NCBI RefSeq assembly: GCF_020531915.1
Contig: NZ_JAJAVG010000004.1
Span: 434,001 to 498,000, forward strand
Source of the DNA: Methylovorus mays
Lineage (GTDB): Bacteria > Pseudomonadota > Gammaproteobacteria > Burkholderiales > Methylophilaceae
DNA: 64,000 nt
Direction: 5' to 3'
The first letter of the stretch is position 1; every line of letters begins with the position of its first letter. The notes under the pieces were generated by a model that had not been told where the DNA came from, searched no databases, and was given only the letters and a program-made list of their open reading frames with translations. The translations under genes were made by a program, and so were the position numbers. Shown piece by piece: positions 1 through 8,091 of the stretch.

Positions 1-3000
1 GACCTCAGCGTGCATATGATGCCGGACTGGGAAACCCTGCCGTATGATCATTTCTCACCGCATCCTGACCTGATTTCAGAGCGCCTGGCCACCTTGTACC
101 AGATCAGCCAGAACACCTGCGATGTCATTATCGTGCCGGTATCTACGGCCCTGATCCGGGTGCCGCCAAATGCCTATCTGGCTGCACATACCTTCATGCT
201 GAAGAAAAACCAGCGCCTGGACCTGGAAGCCTTGCGCACCCAGTGTGCAGAAGCGGGCTATCACCATGTCAGCCAGGTGATGAGCCCGGGCGAATTCAGC
301 GTGCGGGGCGGGCTGGTGGATCTGTTCCCCATGGGGAGCAGCCTGCCCTACCGTCTTGATTTATTCGATGATGAAATCGAGACCATCCGCACCTTCGATG
401 TCGATACCCAGCGCAGTGTTTATCCGGTTAGCGAGATTCGGCTGCTGCCGGCACGCGAATTTCCATTGGATGAAGCTGGCATCAGCCGCTTCAGACAGAA
501 TTTCCGCGAAACCTTTGAAGGCGATCCATCACGTAGCCGCATTTACAAGGATGTGAGCAAAGGCATCGCCAGCGGTGGCATTGAGTGGTATCTGCCACTG
601 TTTTTTGAGGAGACGGCGACGGTGTTGGACTACCTGCCAGCCAGCGCGATTCTCTGCATGCACGGCAATATCGACCATGCTGCCCAGGGCTTCTGGCGCG
701 ATGCACAGTCACGCTACCGCCAGCTGGCGCATGATCCTGAGCGGCCTATCCTCCAGCCGGAGGTATTGCTGCTCAAAACCGAAGATTTTTTTGCCCGCAC
801 CCATGCCTGGGGCCGAATTCAGCTCACCACAGAAACCGCCAGCGGTTTGCCGGCGCTGGAAATCGAGCGCCGCGCCGATCATCCGCTGCACAAGCTGCAG
901 GAATTCATCAAGAAATATAAAGGCCGCGTTCTGATTGCCGCTGAAAGCCTGGGTCGCCGCGAGACCATGGCCCAGCTATTCAGCGATCATCAAGTGCCGT
1001 TTTCCGCCTGTGGCGATGGCCATGGCAACTCCTGGGAAGAGTTTCAGCAGGGCGATGCACGTGTCATGCTGGGCGTTGCGGCATTGCACGGCGGCTTCGT
1101 CGCCGATAATTTCTGCATCATCACTGAAGCTGAGCTTTATGCGGCCACCGTGCGCCAGCAGCGTCGCCGCGAAAAAGAAAAATCACGCAACACCGAAGGC
1201 ATGCTCAAGGATTTATCCGAGCTGCGCGAACAAGACCCCGTGGTACACGAACAGCACGGCGTGGGCCGCTACAAAGGCCTGGTCAATCTCGACTTTGGCG
1301 AGGGCGAAACCGAATTCCTGCTGCTGGAATATGCAGGGGATGACAAGCTTTACGTGCCGGTTTCCCAGTTATTCCTGATCTCGCGCTACTCGGGCGGGCC
1401 ACCGGAATCAGCGCCCCTGCACAGACTGGGCAGCGGTCAATGGGAAAAAGCCAAGAAAAAAGCCCTCAAGCAAATCCGTGATACGGCGGCTGAGCTGCTT
1501 AACCTGTATGCCCAGCGCGCCGCACGCAAGGGCCATGCGTTTACCCTCACCCTGCAGGATTACGAAGCTTTTGCTGAAGGCTTCCCGTTTGAAGAAACAC
1601 CGGATCAACTCTCCGCCATTGAGGCAGTCATCAGCGACATGCAATCCGGCAGGCCGATGGATCGCCTGGTATGCGGCGATGTGGGCTTTGGCAAGACCGA
1701 GGTCGCCCTGCGCGCCGCGTTTGTCGCCGTCATGGGCGGGCGCCAGGTCGCCGTGCTGGTGCCGACCACCCTGTTGGCCGAGCAGCATTACAACAACTTT
1801 GCCGACCGCTTTGCCGACTGGCCGATCAAGATCGCCGAAATCTCGCGTTTCCGCACGGCGAAAGAGCAAGCAGAAGCGATCAAGGGGTTGGAAGACGGCA
1901 ATATCGACATCATCATCGGCACGCACCGCCTGATCCAGAAAGATGTGAAGTTCAAGAACCTTGGCCTCGTCATCCTTGATGAAGAGCATCGTTTTGGCGT
2001 GCGCCAAAAAGAACAGCTGAAAGCCATGCGCGCCGAAGTGGATGTACTAACGCTGACGGCCACCCCTATTCCCCGCACGCTATCCATGGCGATGGAGGGG
2101 CTGCGCGAGTTTTCAGTTATCACCACGCCGCCGCAAAAGCGCCTGGCGATCAAAACCTTTGCCACGCACTATTCCGAAGGCATTATCCGCGAAGCCGCCA
2201 TGCGCGAATTCAAGCGCGGCGGCCAGGTGTACTTCCTGCATAACGAAGTCGATACCATTTTCGTGATGAAAGAAAAGCTGGAGCGCATCCTGCCAGAAGC
2301 CCGCATTGGCATTGCCCATGGTCAGCTGCGCGAACGTGAACTCGAGCATGTCATGCGCGACTTCTACCAGCAACGGTTCAACCTGCTGCTCTGCACCACC
2401 ATTATTGAAACCGGCATTGATGTGCCCACCGCCAACACCATCATCATGAACCGGGCCGATATGTTCGGCCTGGCGCAGCTGCATCAGTTGCGTGGCCGCG
2501 TCGGCCGCTCACATCATCAGGCCTATGCGTATCTGCTGACCGACCCCGACCGCAACATCACACCACAGGCGCAAAAGCGTCTGGATGCGATTCAGTTACT
2601 GGAAGATCTTGGCGCTGGTTTCCACCTGGCCATGCATGACCTGGAAATCCGCGGCGCTGGGGAACTGCTGGGTGACTCACAAAGCGGCGAAATGCAGGAG
2701 ATCGGATTTTCCCTCTACTCCGACATGCTGAACCACGCGGTAAAGCAATTAAAGGCTGGCAAGGAACCGGACATCAATGCCCCGCTGGGCGTCACCACCG
2801 AAATCAACCTGCATACCCCCGCCCTGCTACCGAATGATTACTGTCCCGATGTGCACGAGCGACTGGTCCTCTATAAACGCCTCGCCAACTGCGACAACGA
2901 CGACGACCTCGACACCATGCAGGAAGAACTGATCGACCGTTTTGGCATACTCCCCGAACAAGGCGAAGCTTTGATCGCCTGCCATCGCCTGCGTATCGCC

Positions 3001-3228
3001 GCCAAACCACTTGGCATTACGAAGATTGATGCCAGCGATAGCGCGGTCCAGTTGACGTTCAGCCAGACCAGCGAGCTTGACCCCACCAAACTGGTCAGCC
3101 TATTACAAAGGGACCGCCGCTGCCGTATGAACGGGCCTGATAAGCTGAGAGTGAATGTGCTCACAGCAACCATCTCGGATCGTTCTGCTGCGATCACTCA
3201 TGTTATGCGAGCTTTAACCACGGGATGA
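1..3228 (+). CDS. mfd: Transcription-repair coupling factor Mfd (5' end outside window)
   Basis: ATP-dependent translocase that removes stalled RNA polymerase from DNA lesions and recruits UvrA. The frame is already open at base 1 and the first visible residues match the family around residue 70, so roughly 70 N-terminal residues lie outside the window; the GTG at 10 is not the true start. Visible in order: the UvrB-like domain (DLFPMGS, PYRLD), the RNA polymerase interaction domain (VVHEQHGVGRYKGL, about base 1240), Walker A GDVGFGKTE (about 1675), the DEEH box (about 1978), motif III LTATPIPRT, TTIIETGIDVP and QLRGRVGRS of the second RecA lobe, and a C-terminal TRCF domain. All motifs are intact, with no frameshift. 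It converges with the RTX gene across a hairpin. Confidence 0.97.
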   Translation, partial: DLSVHMMPDWETLPYDHFSPHPDLISERLATLYQISQNTCDVIIVPVSTALIRVPPNAYLAAHTFMLKKNQRLDLEALRTQCAEAGYHHVSQVMSPGEFSVRGGLVDLFPMGSSLPYRLDLFDDEIETIRTFDVDTQRSVYPVSEIRLLPAREFPLDEAGISRFRQNFRETFEGDPSRSRIYKDVSKGIASGGIEWYLPLFFEETATVLDYLPASAILCMHGNIDHAAQGFWRDAQSRYRQLAHDPERPILQPEVLLLKTEDFFARTHAWGRIQLTTETASGLPALEIERRADHPLHKLQEFIKKYKGRVLIAAESLGRRETMAQLFSDHQVPFSACGDGHGNSWEEFQQGDARVMLGVAALHGGFVADNFCIITEAELYAATVRQQRRREKEKSRNTEGMLKDLSELREQDPVVHEQHGVGRYKGLVNLDFGEGETEFLLLEYAGDDKLYVPVSQLFLISRYSGGPPESAPLHRLGSGQWEKAKKKALKQIRDTAAELLNLYAQRAARKGHAFTLTLQDYEAFAEGFPFEETPDQLSAIEAVISDMQSGRPMDRLVCGDVGFGKTEVALRAAFVAVMGGRQVAVLVPTTLLAEQHYNNFADRFADWPIKIAEISRFRTAKEQAEAIKGLEDGNIDIIIGTHRLIQKDVKFKNLGLVILDEEHRFGVRQKEQLKAMRAEVDVLTLTATPIPRTLSMAMEGLREFSVITTPPQKRLAIKTFATHYSEGIIREAAMREFKRGGQVYFLHNEVDTIFVMKEKLERILPEARIGIAHGQLRERELEHVMRDFYQQRFNLLLCTTIIETGIDVPTANTIIMNRADMFGLAQLHQLRGRVGRSHHQAYAYLLTDPDRNITPQAQKRLDAIQLLEDLGAGFHLAMHDLEIRGAGELLGDSQSGEMQEIGFSLYSDMLNHAVKQLKAGKEPDINAPLGVTTEINLHTPALLPNDYCPDVHERLVLYKRLANCDNDDDLDTMQEELIDRFGILPEQGEALIACHRLRIAAKPLGITKIDASDSAVQLTFSQTSELDPTKLVSLLQRDRRCRMNGPDKLRVNVLTATISDRSAAITHVMRALTTG

Positions 3229-3238
3229 TGATCCGAGA

Positions 3239-3283
3239 AGTATGCAGCTTTACCATAAAACCTTTCTGGTAAAGCTGCATACT
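3239..3283. terminator. Long perfect hairpin between convergent mfd and RTX gene
   Basis: A 17-bp perfect stem (arms 3239-3255 and 3267-3283, core GCAGCTTTACC) closes an 11-nt loop eleven bases after the mfd stop. No T-run follows on either strand, so it may act as a 3' stabiliser or a Rho-assisted terminator and is not a classical intrinsic one. Confidence 0.5.
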
Positions 3284-3371
3284 CCGATTACGTCAGGATG
3301 GAATGCCAATCAACATTGGCATGTTTGCTTAAAAATGCTATCTGCCAGCCATTAGCGGATTAATGCCATGT

Positions 3372-5981
3372 TCAGGCGCCAACAATAAAGTCATCCACTG
3401 TCAGCGTGCCGCTCAGATCTGCAAGTGTCGCAAATTTGACCGCGACTCCTGCACCATTGCCATCCTTGTCGTAGTAAAGGCTGCCGTCAGTGGCGTCAAA
3501 TATCAGATAGTCATTGGCATCCAGCGCCTGTGAACTATTGTTTGTAATCAGCAGATTCTCATCACTGACACCACCAGCTACCGTAAACTTGCTGAAGATA
3601 GTTTTGCTTAATTGCAACTTGTCCACGCCTACTTCGAAGTCGTCAATCGTATCTACATTGGCTGCGCCCAGCTTGCTGTCAAACACAAACACGTCGGCAC
3701 CCTCCCCACCAGTAAGCGCATCATTCCCCAACCCGCCATACAGCGTGTCTGCACCGTCGCCGCCGTTCAGGCTGTCATTGCCTGCCAGACCCCGGAGGAT
3801 ATTATTGGCATCATTACCCGTGAGTGCATTATTGGCTGCATTGCCCGTCAGGTTCAGCCAGCTATCCCCCGTACCACTCGCATCCAGATGCTCAAGACCC
3901 GATGCCAGTGTCAGCACTGTGGCTTTGCTGAGTCCGCTCACTGTGCCTTGTAACGTTAGCGTGTCATCCCCGCCACTGGCAGTGGTGGCTTCGCTAATGC
4001 TGTCTTCCAGCTTGGCCACCGTCTTGCTGCCAGAGCCACTGGAGATCAGGTTAACCTGGTAGATGTCGTTACCCTTGCCGCCCTTCAGCACATCAACTCC
4101 GGCCCCTCCGGTTAATACGTTATTGCCTTCGTTACCAATCAGGGTGTTGTTCAGGCTGTTGCCGGTCGCATCGATATGGGCTGTGCCGGTTAATGTCAGG
4201 TTTTCAAGATAGTCGCCCAGGGTGTAATCGATAGAGGCATTAACCAGATCGGTGCCTTCGTTTGCCAACTCGATGACGTCGTCGCCAATATCATCCACTT
4301 CGTAGATGTCATTGCCGGCACCTCCTTCCAGCTGATCGGCGCCCAAGCCACCGATCAGGGTGTCTGCACCAAGGCCACCGTACAGGGTGTCATCCCCTGC
4401 ACCGCCATCCAGCCGGTTGGCTCCGGTGTTGCCTGTGATGACATTTTGCTGGTCGCTACCCGTACCAGAGAGGTTTCCCTTGCCGGTCAATACCAGGTTT
4501 TCTACCCAATTATTAAGGGTGTAATTGACTGCGCTTTGCACAACATCAATGTCCGCCCCCCCCGTTCCGCTATCGGCAATCACATCGCCTGTGGCATTAA
4601 CAAAGTAAACGTCGCTGCCTTCACCACCGTCCATGGTGTCATTGCCAATCCCGCCATCCAGCATGTCATCGCCAGCGCCACCCAGAAGACTGTCATTGCC
4701 TGCAGCTCCCAGCAGGCTGTCATTGCCGATGCCACCTTCCAGCGTGTTAGCCGCGGCATTCCCGGTCAGGGTGTTATTCAAATCATTGCCAATCAGGCTG
4801 AAGGCAACGCTGTTGGTCAATACCCCGTTCTCGACATGATCACCCAGGCTGTAGCTGCCGCCCTTGGTGGCGATCGCAATACGGATGGTATCGGTACCTT
4901 CATTCTCGGACTCCGTTACCACGTCCCCAATCTGATCCACCAGGTAGGTATCATCACCGTCACCGCCCTGCATGGTATCGGCACCTATACCACCATTCAG
5001 GATATTCGCACCGCTATTACCAATGAGGATATTCGCCAGGGTATTGCCCGTCGCATTGATATCCAGGCTACCAGTAAGAGTGAGGTCTTCGATGTTGGAC
5101 CCCAGGGTGTAGCTCACCGAGGACTCGATGCTATCAATACCCAGGTCTTTGCCCTCCACCACTTTATCTTTGATGGAATCAACAACATAAAAATCATTAC
5201 CTGCGCCGCCCACCAGACTGTCTGCGCCAACGCCTCCATCCAGCGTGTCAGCACCATCACCACCCCGTAGCGTGTCGTTGCCGGCCTCTCCGGCCATACT
5301 GTCATTAACACTTCCGCCAACGATGCTGTCATTGCCCACTTTGCTTATCGCATCAAACAGCAACGCCACGCTACCGGTATCTTCGGTCAAAGCATCAAAT
5401 TCGCTATAGCTCATCGACAGACCATTGGCAGAGAATGTATCTACGCCATTGCTTAACGACACTCCGGTCACGGTTCCAGCCGTAATTTCTGACGTAGTAT
5501 CATCAAATGTGAAATTGCCACTTACCGTCAGGGTAATGCCACCTGAAGTCACCGTGAAGGAAGTTAATTTGGCGCTCGCAAACTCAAGTTCGCTATTCAG
5601 CTTGAAACTGCCTTGGAATTTAAACGAAGTGGCACCATCACTACTGGTGTAAGACATCGAGGTAATCGTTCCGCCAGTATTCAGATTCAGATTTCCGGCA
5701 AATGAAAAACGCGTGCTATCCCAATTCACCAGTGAAACACTGCTGATGGTTATTCTGGATACGCTCCCGCTCTCAAAGTTACTGCCTTTGATTGTGGCAT
5801 CCCAGCTTCCCCAGGATGCATCAACCCTGGTATTGCTATAGCTATAGATATATACCGTTTCATCGTCTAGCGCCTCCAAGGTAGAGCCAAGGTTGTCCAA
5901 ACGCGTGCCAGCCGCTTCCAACTGGGCATTAATTTCAGAAAAGCTGAATGCCGACAAAGAGCTATAGGAAATATTAGCCAA
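3372..5981 (-). CDS. Secreted RTX (hemolysin-type calcium-binding repeat) protein
   Basis: An 869-residue acidic protein with no Sec signal peptide. The first ~210 residues are a Ser/Thr-rich beta-type region I do not recognise (FSFSEINAQLEAAG near the start, then repeated T-S-G strands). From about residue 215 it has several blocks of glycine/aspartate nonapeptides (NDTLRGGDGADTLDGG and similar) separated by spacers of the form YTLGxxxENLTLTG. The last ~100 residues (VDTIDDFEVGVDKLQL ... VDDFIVGA) look like a type I secretion tail. RTX nonapeptides fold into calcium-bound beta-rolls outside the cell. No catalytic domain is visible, so adhesin or S-layer-like roles fit better than an enzyme. 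The start codon is TTG with a good AAGGGTGG ribosome-binding site 8 bases upstream. No dedicated type I secretion ABC/MFP pair is adjacent. Confidence 0.88.
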   Translation of the reverse strand: MANISYSSLSAFSFSEINAQLEAAGTRLDNLGSTLEALDDETVYIYSYSNTRVDASWGSWDATIKGSNFESGSVSRITISSVSLVNWDSTRFSFAGNLNLNTGGTITSMSYTSSDGATSFKFQGSFKLNSELEFASAKLTSFTVTSGGITLTVSGNFTFDDTTSEITAGTVTGVSLSNGVDTFSANGLSMSYSEFDALTEDTGSVALLFDAISKVGNDSIVGGSVNDSMAGEAGNDTLRGGDGADTLDGGVGADSLVGGAGNDFYVVDSIKDKVVEGKDLGIDSIESSVSYTLGSNIEDLTLTGSLDINATGNTLANILIGNSGANILNGGIGADTMQGGDGDDTYLVDQIGDVVTESENEGTDTIRIAIATKGGSYSLGDHVENGVLTNSVAFSLIGNDLNNTLTGNAAANTLEGGIGNDSLLGAAGNDSLLGGAGDDMLDGGIGNDTMDGGEGSDVYFVNATGDVIADSGTGGADIDVVQSAVNYTLNNWVENLVLTGKGNLSGTGSDQQNVITGNTGANRLDGGAGDDTLYGGLGADTLIGGLGADQLEGGAGNDIYEVDDIGDDVIELANEGTDLVNASIDYTLGDYLENLTLTGTAHIDATGNSLNNTLIGNEGNNVLTGGAGVDVLKGGKGNDIYQVNLISSGSGSKTVAKLEDSISEATTASGGDDTLTLQGTVSGLSKATVLTLASGLEHLDASGTGDSWLNLTGNAANNALTGNDANNILRGLAGNDSLNGGDGADTLYGGLGNDALTGGEGADVFVFDSKLGAANVDTIDDFEVGVDKLQLSKTIFSKFTVAGGVSDENLLITNNSSQALDANDYLIFDATDGSLYYDKDGNGAGVAVKFATLADLSGTLTVDDFIVGA

Positions 5982-6293
5982 GATAAACCACCCTTAAGAA
6001 TATTGTTAATTTTTGTTAAGCGAGACTATGCCAACAGATTATTACAAACACAATATTCCAAATGGACCAATACTTTCCTGCGTTAATTCAGAAGCCCCGC
6101 CGACCCCCTTAAATCTGCGTTAGCCACGCTTCGGGAAAATCTCCCGAGATTGATGAGATGCCTGAAAATTCATTCACACTGTTTTGTTAATGCGCTTGAA
6201 AGATATTTGCTAAAACAACAAAGGCCGCAATTGCGGCCTTTGTTGTTTTAAGTAATGCTGGAGTTTGATTAACTCTTGCGCAAAGAAGCGACT
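5982..6293. other. Intergenic region upstream of the RTX gene
   Basis: AT-rich leader of the RTX gene (minus strand). It holds the ribosome-binding site at about 5988-5996, a short hairpin at 6131-6147 (TCGGGA/TCCCGA, 5-nt loop) that would fall in the RTX leader if transcription starts upstream of it, and the palindromic terminator of the next gene at 6211-6250. I see no convincing promoter hexamer pair and no further gene. Confidence 0.5.
6211..6250. terminator. Perfect 40-bp palindromic terminator
   Basis: Two 20-base arms (6211-6230 and 6231-6250) are exact reverse complements with no spacer. The GC core (AAGGCCGCAA/TTGCGGCCTT) is flanked by A-rich and T-rich ends, the form of a bidirectional intrinsic terminator. 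It lies 43 bases beyond the stop of the minus-strand PEP-CTERM gene and would separate it from the RTX gene. Confidence 0.85.
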
Positions 6294-7205
6294 TTAAAGC
6301 CTCTTTTTATATCTACGATATCCAAAAATCATGGCAAGGCCCATCAGCAACAATATAAGCGGATGAGGCTCTGGTACGGTGCTAGGGATAACGGGGGAAG
6401 TCGCCACCTCAAATGCATTGAATGTATCATTTGCCAACGTCAATGAATTGTTCCAGCTATTTGCCACCACGGTACCCGTGACATTACCACCACTGCCCGT
6501 GATCGTGGCATCAACCGCCAGAATGCTGGCGGCAAAGCTAATGTTGCTGAGGTTCACTGTCGTCGCATCGTAGAAATTGAACAGGACGTTATAGTTGCTG
6601 AAACCGGACCATCCACCAGTAAGGCTGATGCTGCTACCTGAAACATTGATGATTAAGGTAGCGCCCGCCAGCACATTGGCAAAATCCCAATTGGTAATGC
6701 TGGAGAGATCGCTTCCGCTCAGCGAAAAATATTCAACACTTGAACCAGTACCGGTCAAGGTGCCATTTGTACCATAGCTGTAAGCTGCGCTACCCGTCGC
6801 AGTCGTGGCTGCCAGGGTATCGGAAAGGCTGGTAAGAGATGTTTTCGCCGCCACAAAATCAATGGGGGCGGTATCAATGGAATAACTGTTGTAAGAGTCC
6901 CACTGTGGTTTGCTAACCGTCCCGCCAACCCAGGTAGTGCCATTCACGCCACCATAGGTCTTGGTAAGGTTGCCTCCAACCACCAGACCATAAGCATTGG
7001 CAGCCGAGTTGGCGATACTCGATGAGGTAATATCAGCATTCCCGCCAACGGCAACTGCACCGCCGATAGAACTCCAGCCTGTGCTTTTATAACTATCGAA
7101 CACAAAGACGTTATAGTTGCTTGCCACACCAAGATCAACTGTTTCGGCGACTGCATGCTGTGAAAAAAGCGCAGCTACCATAAAAACCATACTTAAGAAT
7201 TTCAT
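6294..7205 (-). CDS. Choice-of-anchor A family protein with PEP-CTERM sorting signal
   Basis: A 303-residue exported surface protein. It has a Sec signal peptide (residues 1-20, ending AVA|ET). The body opens with LGVASNYNVFVFDSY and GGAVAVGGNADI, typical of the choice-of-anchor A domain, a beta-solenoid-like extracellular domain. The C-terminus carries VPEPHP, a hydrophobic segment and an RRYKK basic tail, the PEP-CTERM signal that exosortase recognises. Ribosome-binding site AAGGGGAG lies just before the ATG. Exosortase and the exopolysaccharide genes usually linked to it are not in the window. It is followed by the strong terminator at 6211-6250, so it is probably monocistronic. Confidence 0.85.
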   Translation of the reverse strand: MKFLSMVFMVAALFSQHAVAETVDLGVASNYNVFVFDSYKSTGWSSIGGAVAVGGNADITSSSIANSAANAYGLVVGGNLTKTYGGVNGTTWVGGTVSKPQWDSYNSYSIDTAPIDFVAAKTSLTSLSDTLAATTATGSAAYSYGTNGTLTGTGSSVEYFSLSGSDLSSITNWDFANVLAGATLIINVSGSSISLTGGWSGFSNYNVLFNFYDATTVNLSNISFAASILAVDATITGSGGNVTGTVVANSWNNSLTLANDTFNAFEVATSPVIPSTVPEPHPLILLLMGLAMIFGYRRYKKRL

Positions 7206-7369
7206 TTCACTCCCCTTCGCAATTACCCTTTGGGCGTCACTCGTTTACTCATTACAGCAAAAGCAATTACCATACCATGTTTGATATGTAAATTTTATGC
7301 ATAATCCATTTACACGTTCCCGGTATGATACAAGCTCCAAATTTAAAACGATGTTAAGGCCCTCACACA

Positions 7370-8005
7370 ATGTTCGAAAAACTTATTGCCATGGTGGCGT
7401 CATGGATCATTCTTGTCATTTCAACACTGGGCTATGGTGGCGTGGCTTTACTGATGGCCATTGAATCCGCATGTATCCCCCTCCCCTCGGAGATCATCAT
7501 GCCTTTTGCGGGGTATCTGGTTTATACAGGGGAGCTGACTTTGTGGGGGGTGGCGTTGGCAGGCGCAGTGGGATGTGTGATTGGCTCTATCCCAGCCTAT
7601 TATCTGGGCATGTATGGCGGCCGCCCGCTGGTGCACAAGTATGGCAAATGGCTGCTGATTTCGCACCATGATCTGGCATTGGCTGACCGCTGGTTTGAAA
7701 AGCACGGTGAAATCACGATTTTCATCGGCCGCCTGCTACCGGCCGTACGGACGTTTATTGCCTTCCCAGCAGGGATTGCCCGCATGAATATGGGCAAATT
7801 CATTTTCTACACTTTTACCGGCTCTGTGCTTTGGTGCGGTCTTCTGGCCTATGCCGGCATGAAGTTTGGTCAGCACTGGGATCAGCTAAAGGTGTATTTC
7901 CACGAGTTTCATATCGTACTGGTCATCGCCGGAGTTATTTTTCTGGTGTGGTATGTGCGCCGCCACTTAAAAGCCGTGCAGCGTGTGCACCAACATCATG
8001 ACTAA
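7370..8005 (+). CDS. DedA/VTT-family inner-membrane protein
   Basis: A 211-residue polytopic membrane protein. Hallmarks of the DedA family (SNARE-associated/VTT domain) are visible: ESACIPLPSEIIMPFAGYL near residues 27-45 and GRLLPAVRTFIAFPAGIARM near 123-142, each in or beside hydrophobic hairpins. DedA proteins support lipid-carrier flipping, membrane homeostasis and proton-motive-force maintenance; some members recycle undecaprenyl phosphate. Several members are functionally redundant, so the exact role of this one cannot be read from sequence. It is divergent from the PEP-CTERM gene across a 164-base spacer that must hold both promoters. Length is normal for the family. Confidence 0.92.
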   Translation: MFEKLIAMVASWIILVISTLGYGGVALLMAIESACIPLPSEIIMPFAGYLVYTGELTLWGVALAGAVGCVIGSIPAYYLGMYGGRPLVHKYGKWLLISHHDLALADRWFEKHGEITIFIGRLLPAVRTFIAFPAGIARMNMGKFIFYTFTGSVLWCGLLAYAGMKFGQHWDQLKVYFHEFHIVLVIAGVIFLVWYVRRHLKAVQRVHQHHD

Positions 8006-8020
8006 AATCCCACTTTGCAG

Positions 8021-8055
8021 ATCAGAGTGTGGGCGAACTTGAACCACATTCTGAT
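8021..8055. terminator. Hairpin between convergent dedA and addA-like genes
   Basis: Arms 8021-8032 (ATCAGAGTGTGG) and 8044-8055 (CCACATTCTGAT) pair over 12 bp with one G-U. It sits between two convergent genes with no clear T-run, so it is a terminator-like structure of modest confidence. Confidence 0.4.
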
Positions 8056-8091
8056 ATGTGCCCGACTCAAGTCTGGTAAAAGTCGTTTAAT

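Noticed and set aside
4446-5270. A 274-codon plus-strand open frame antisense to the RTX gene
   Set aside because: It mirrors the low-stop repeats of the RTX gene on the opposite strand, has no family resemblance and no ribosome-binding site.
3700-5340. Regularly spaced repeats that could suggest a CRISPR or satellite array
   Set aside because: Period and translation match glycine/aspartate nonapeptides; the repeats are degenerate and coding, without conserved spacers.
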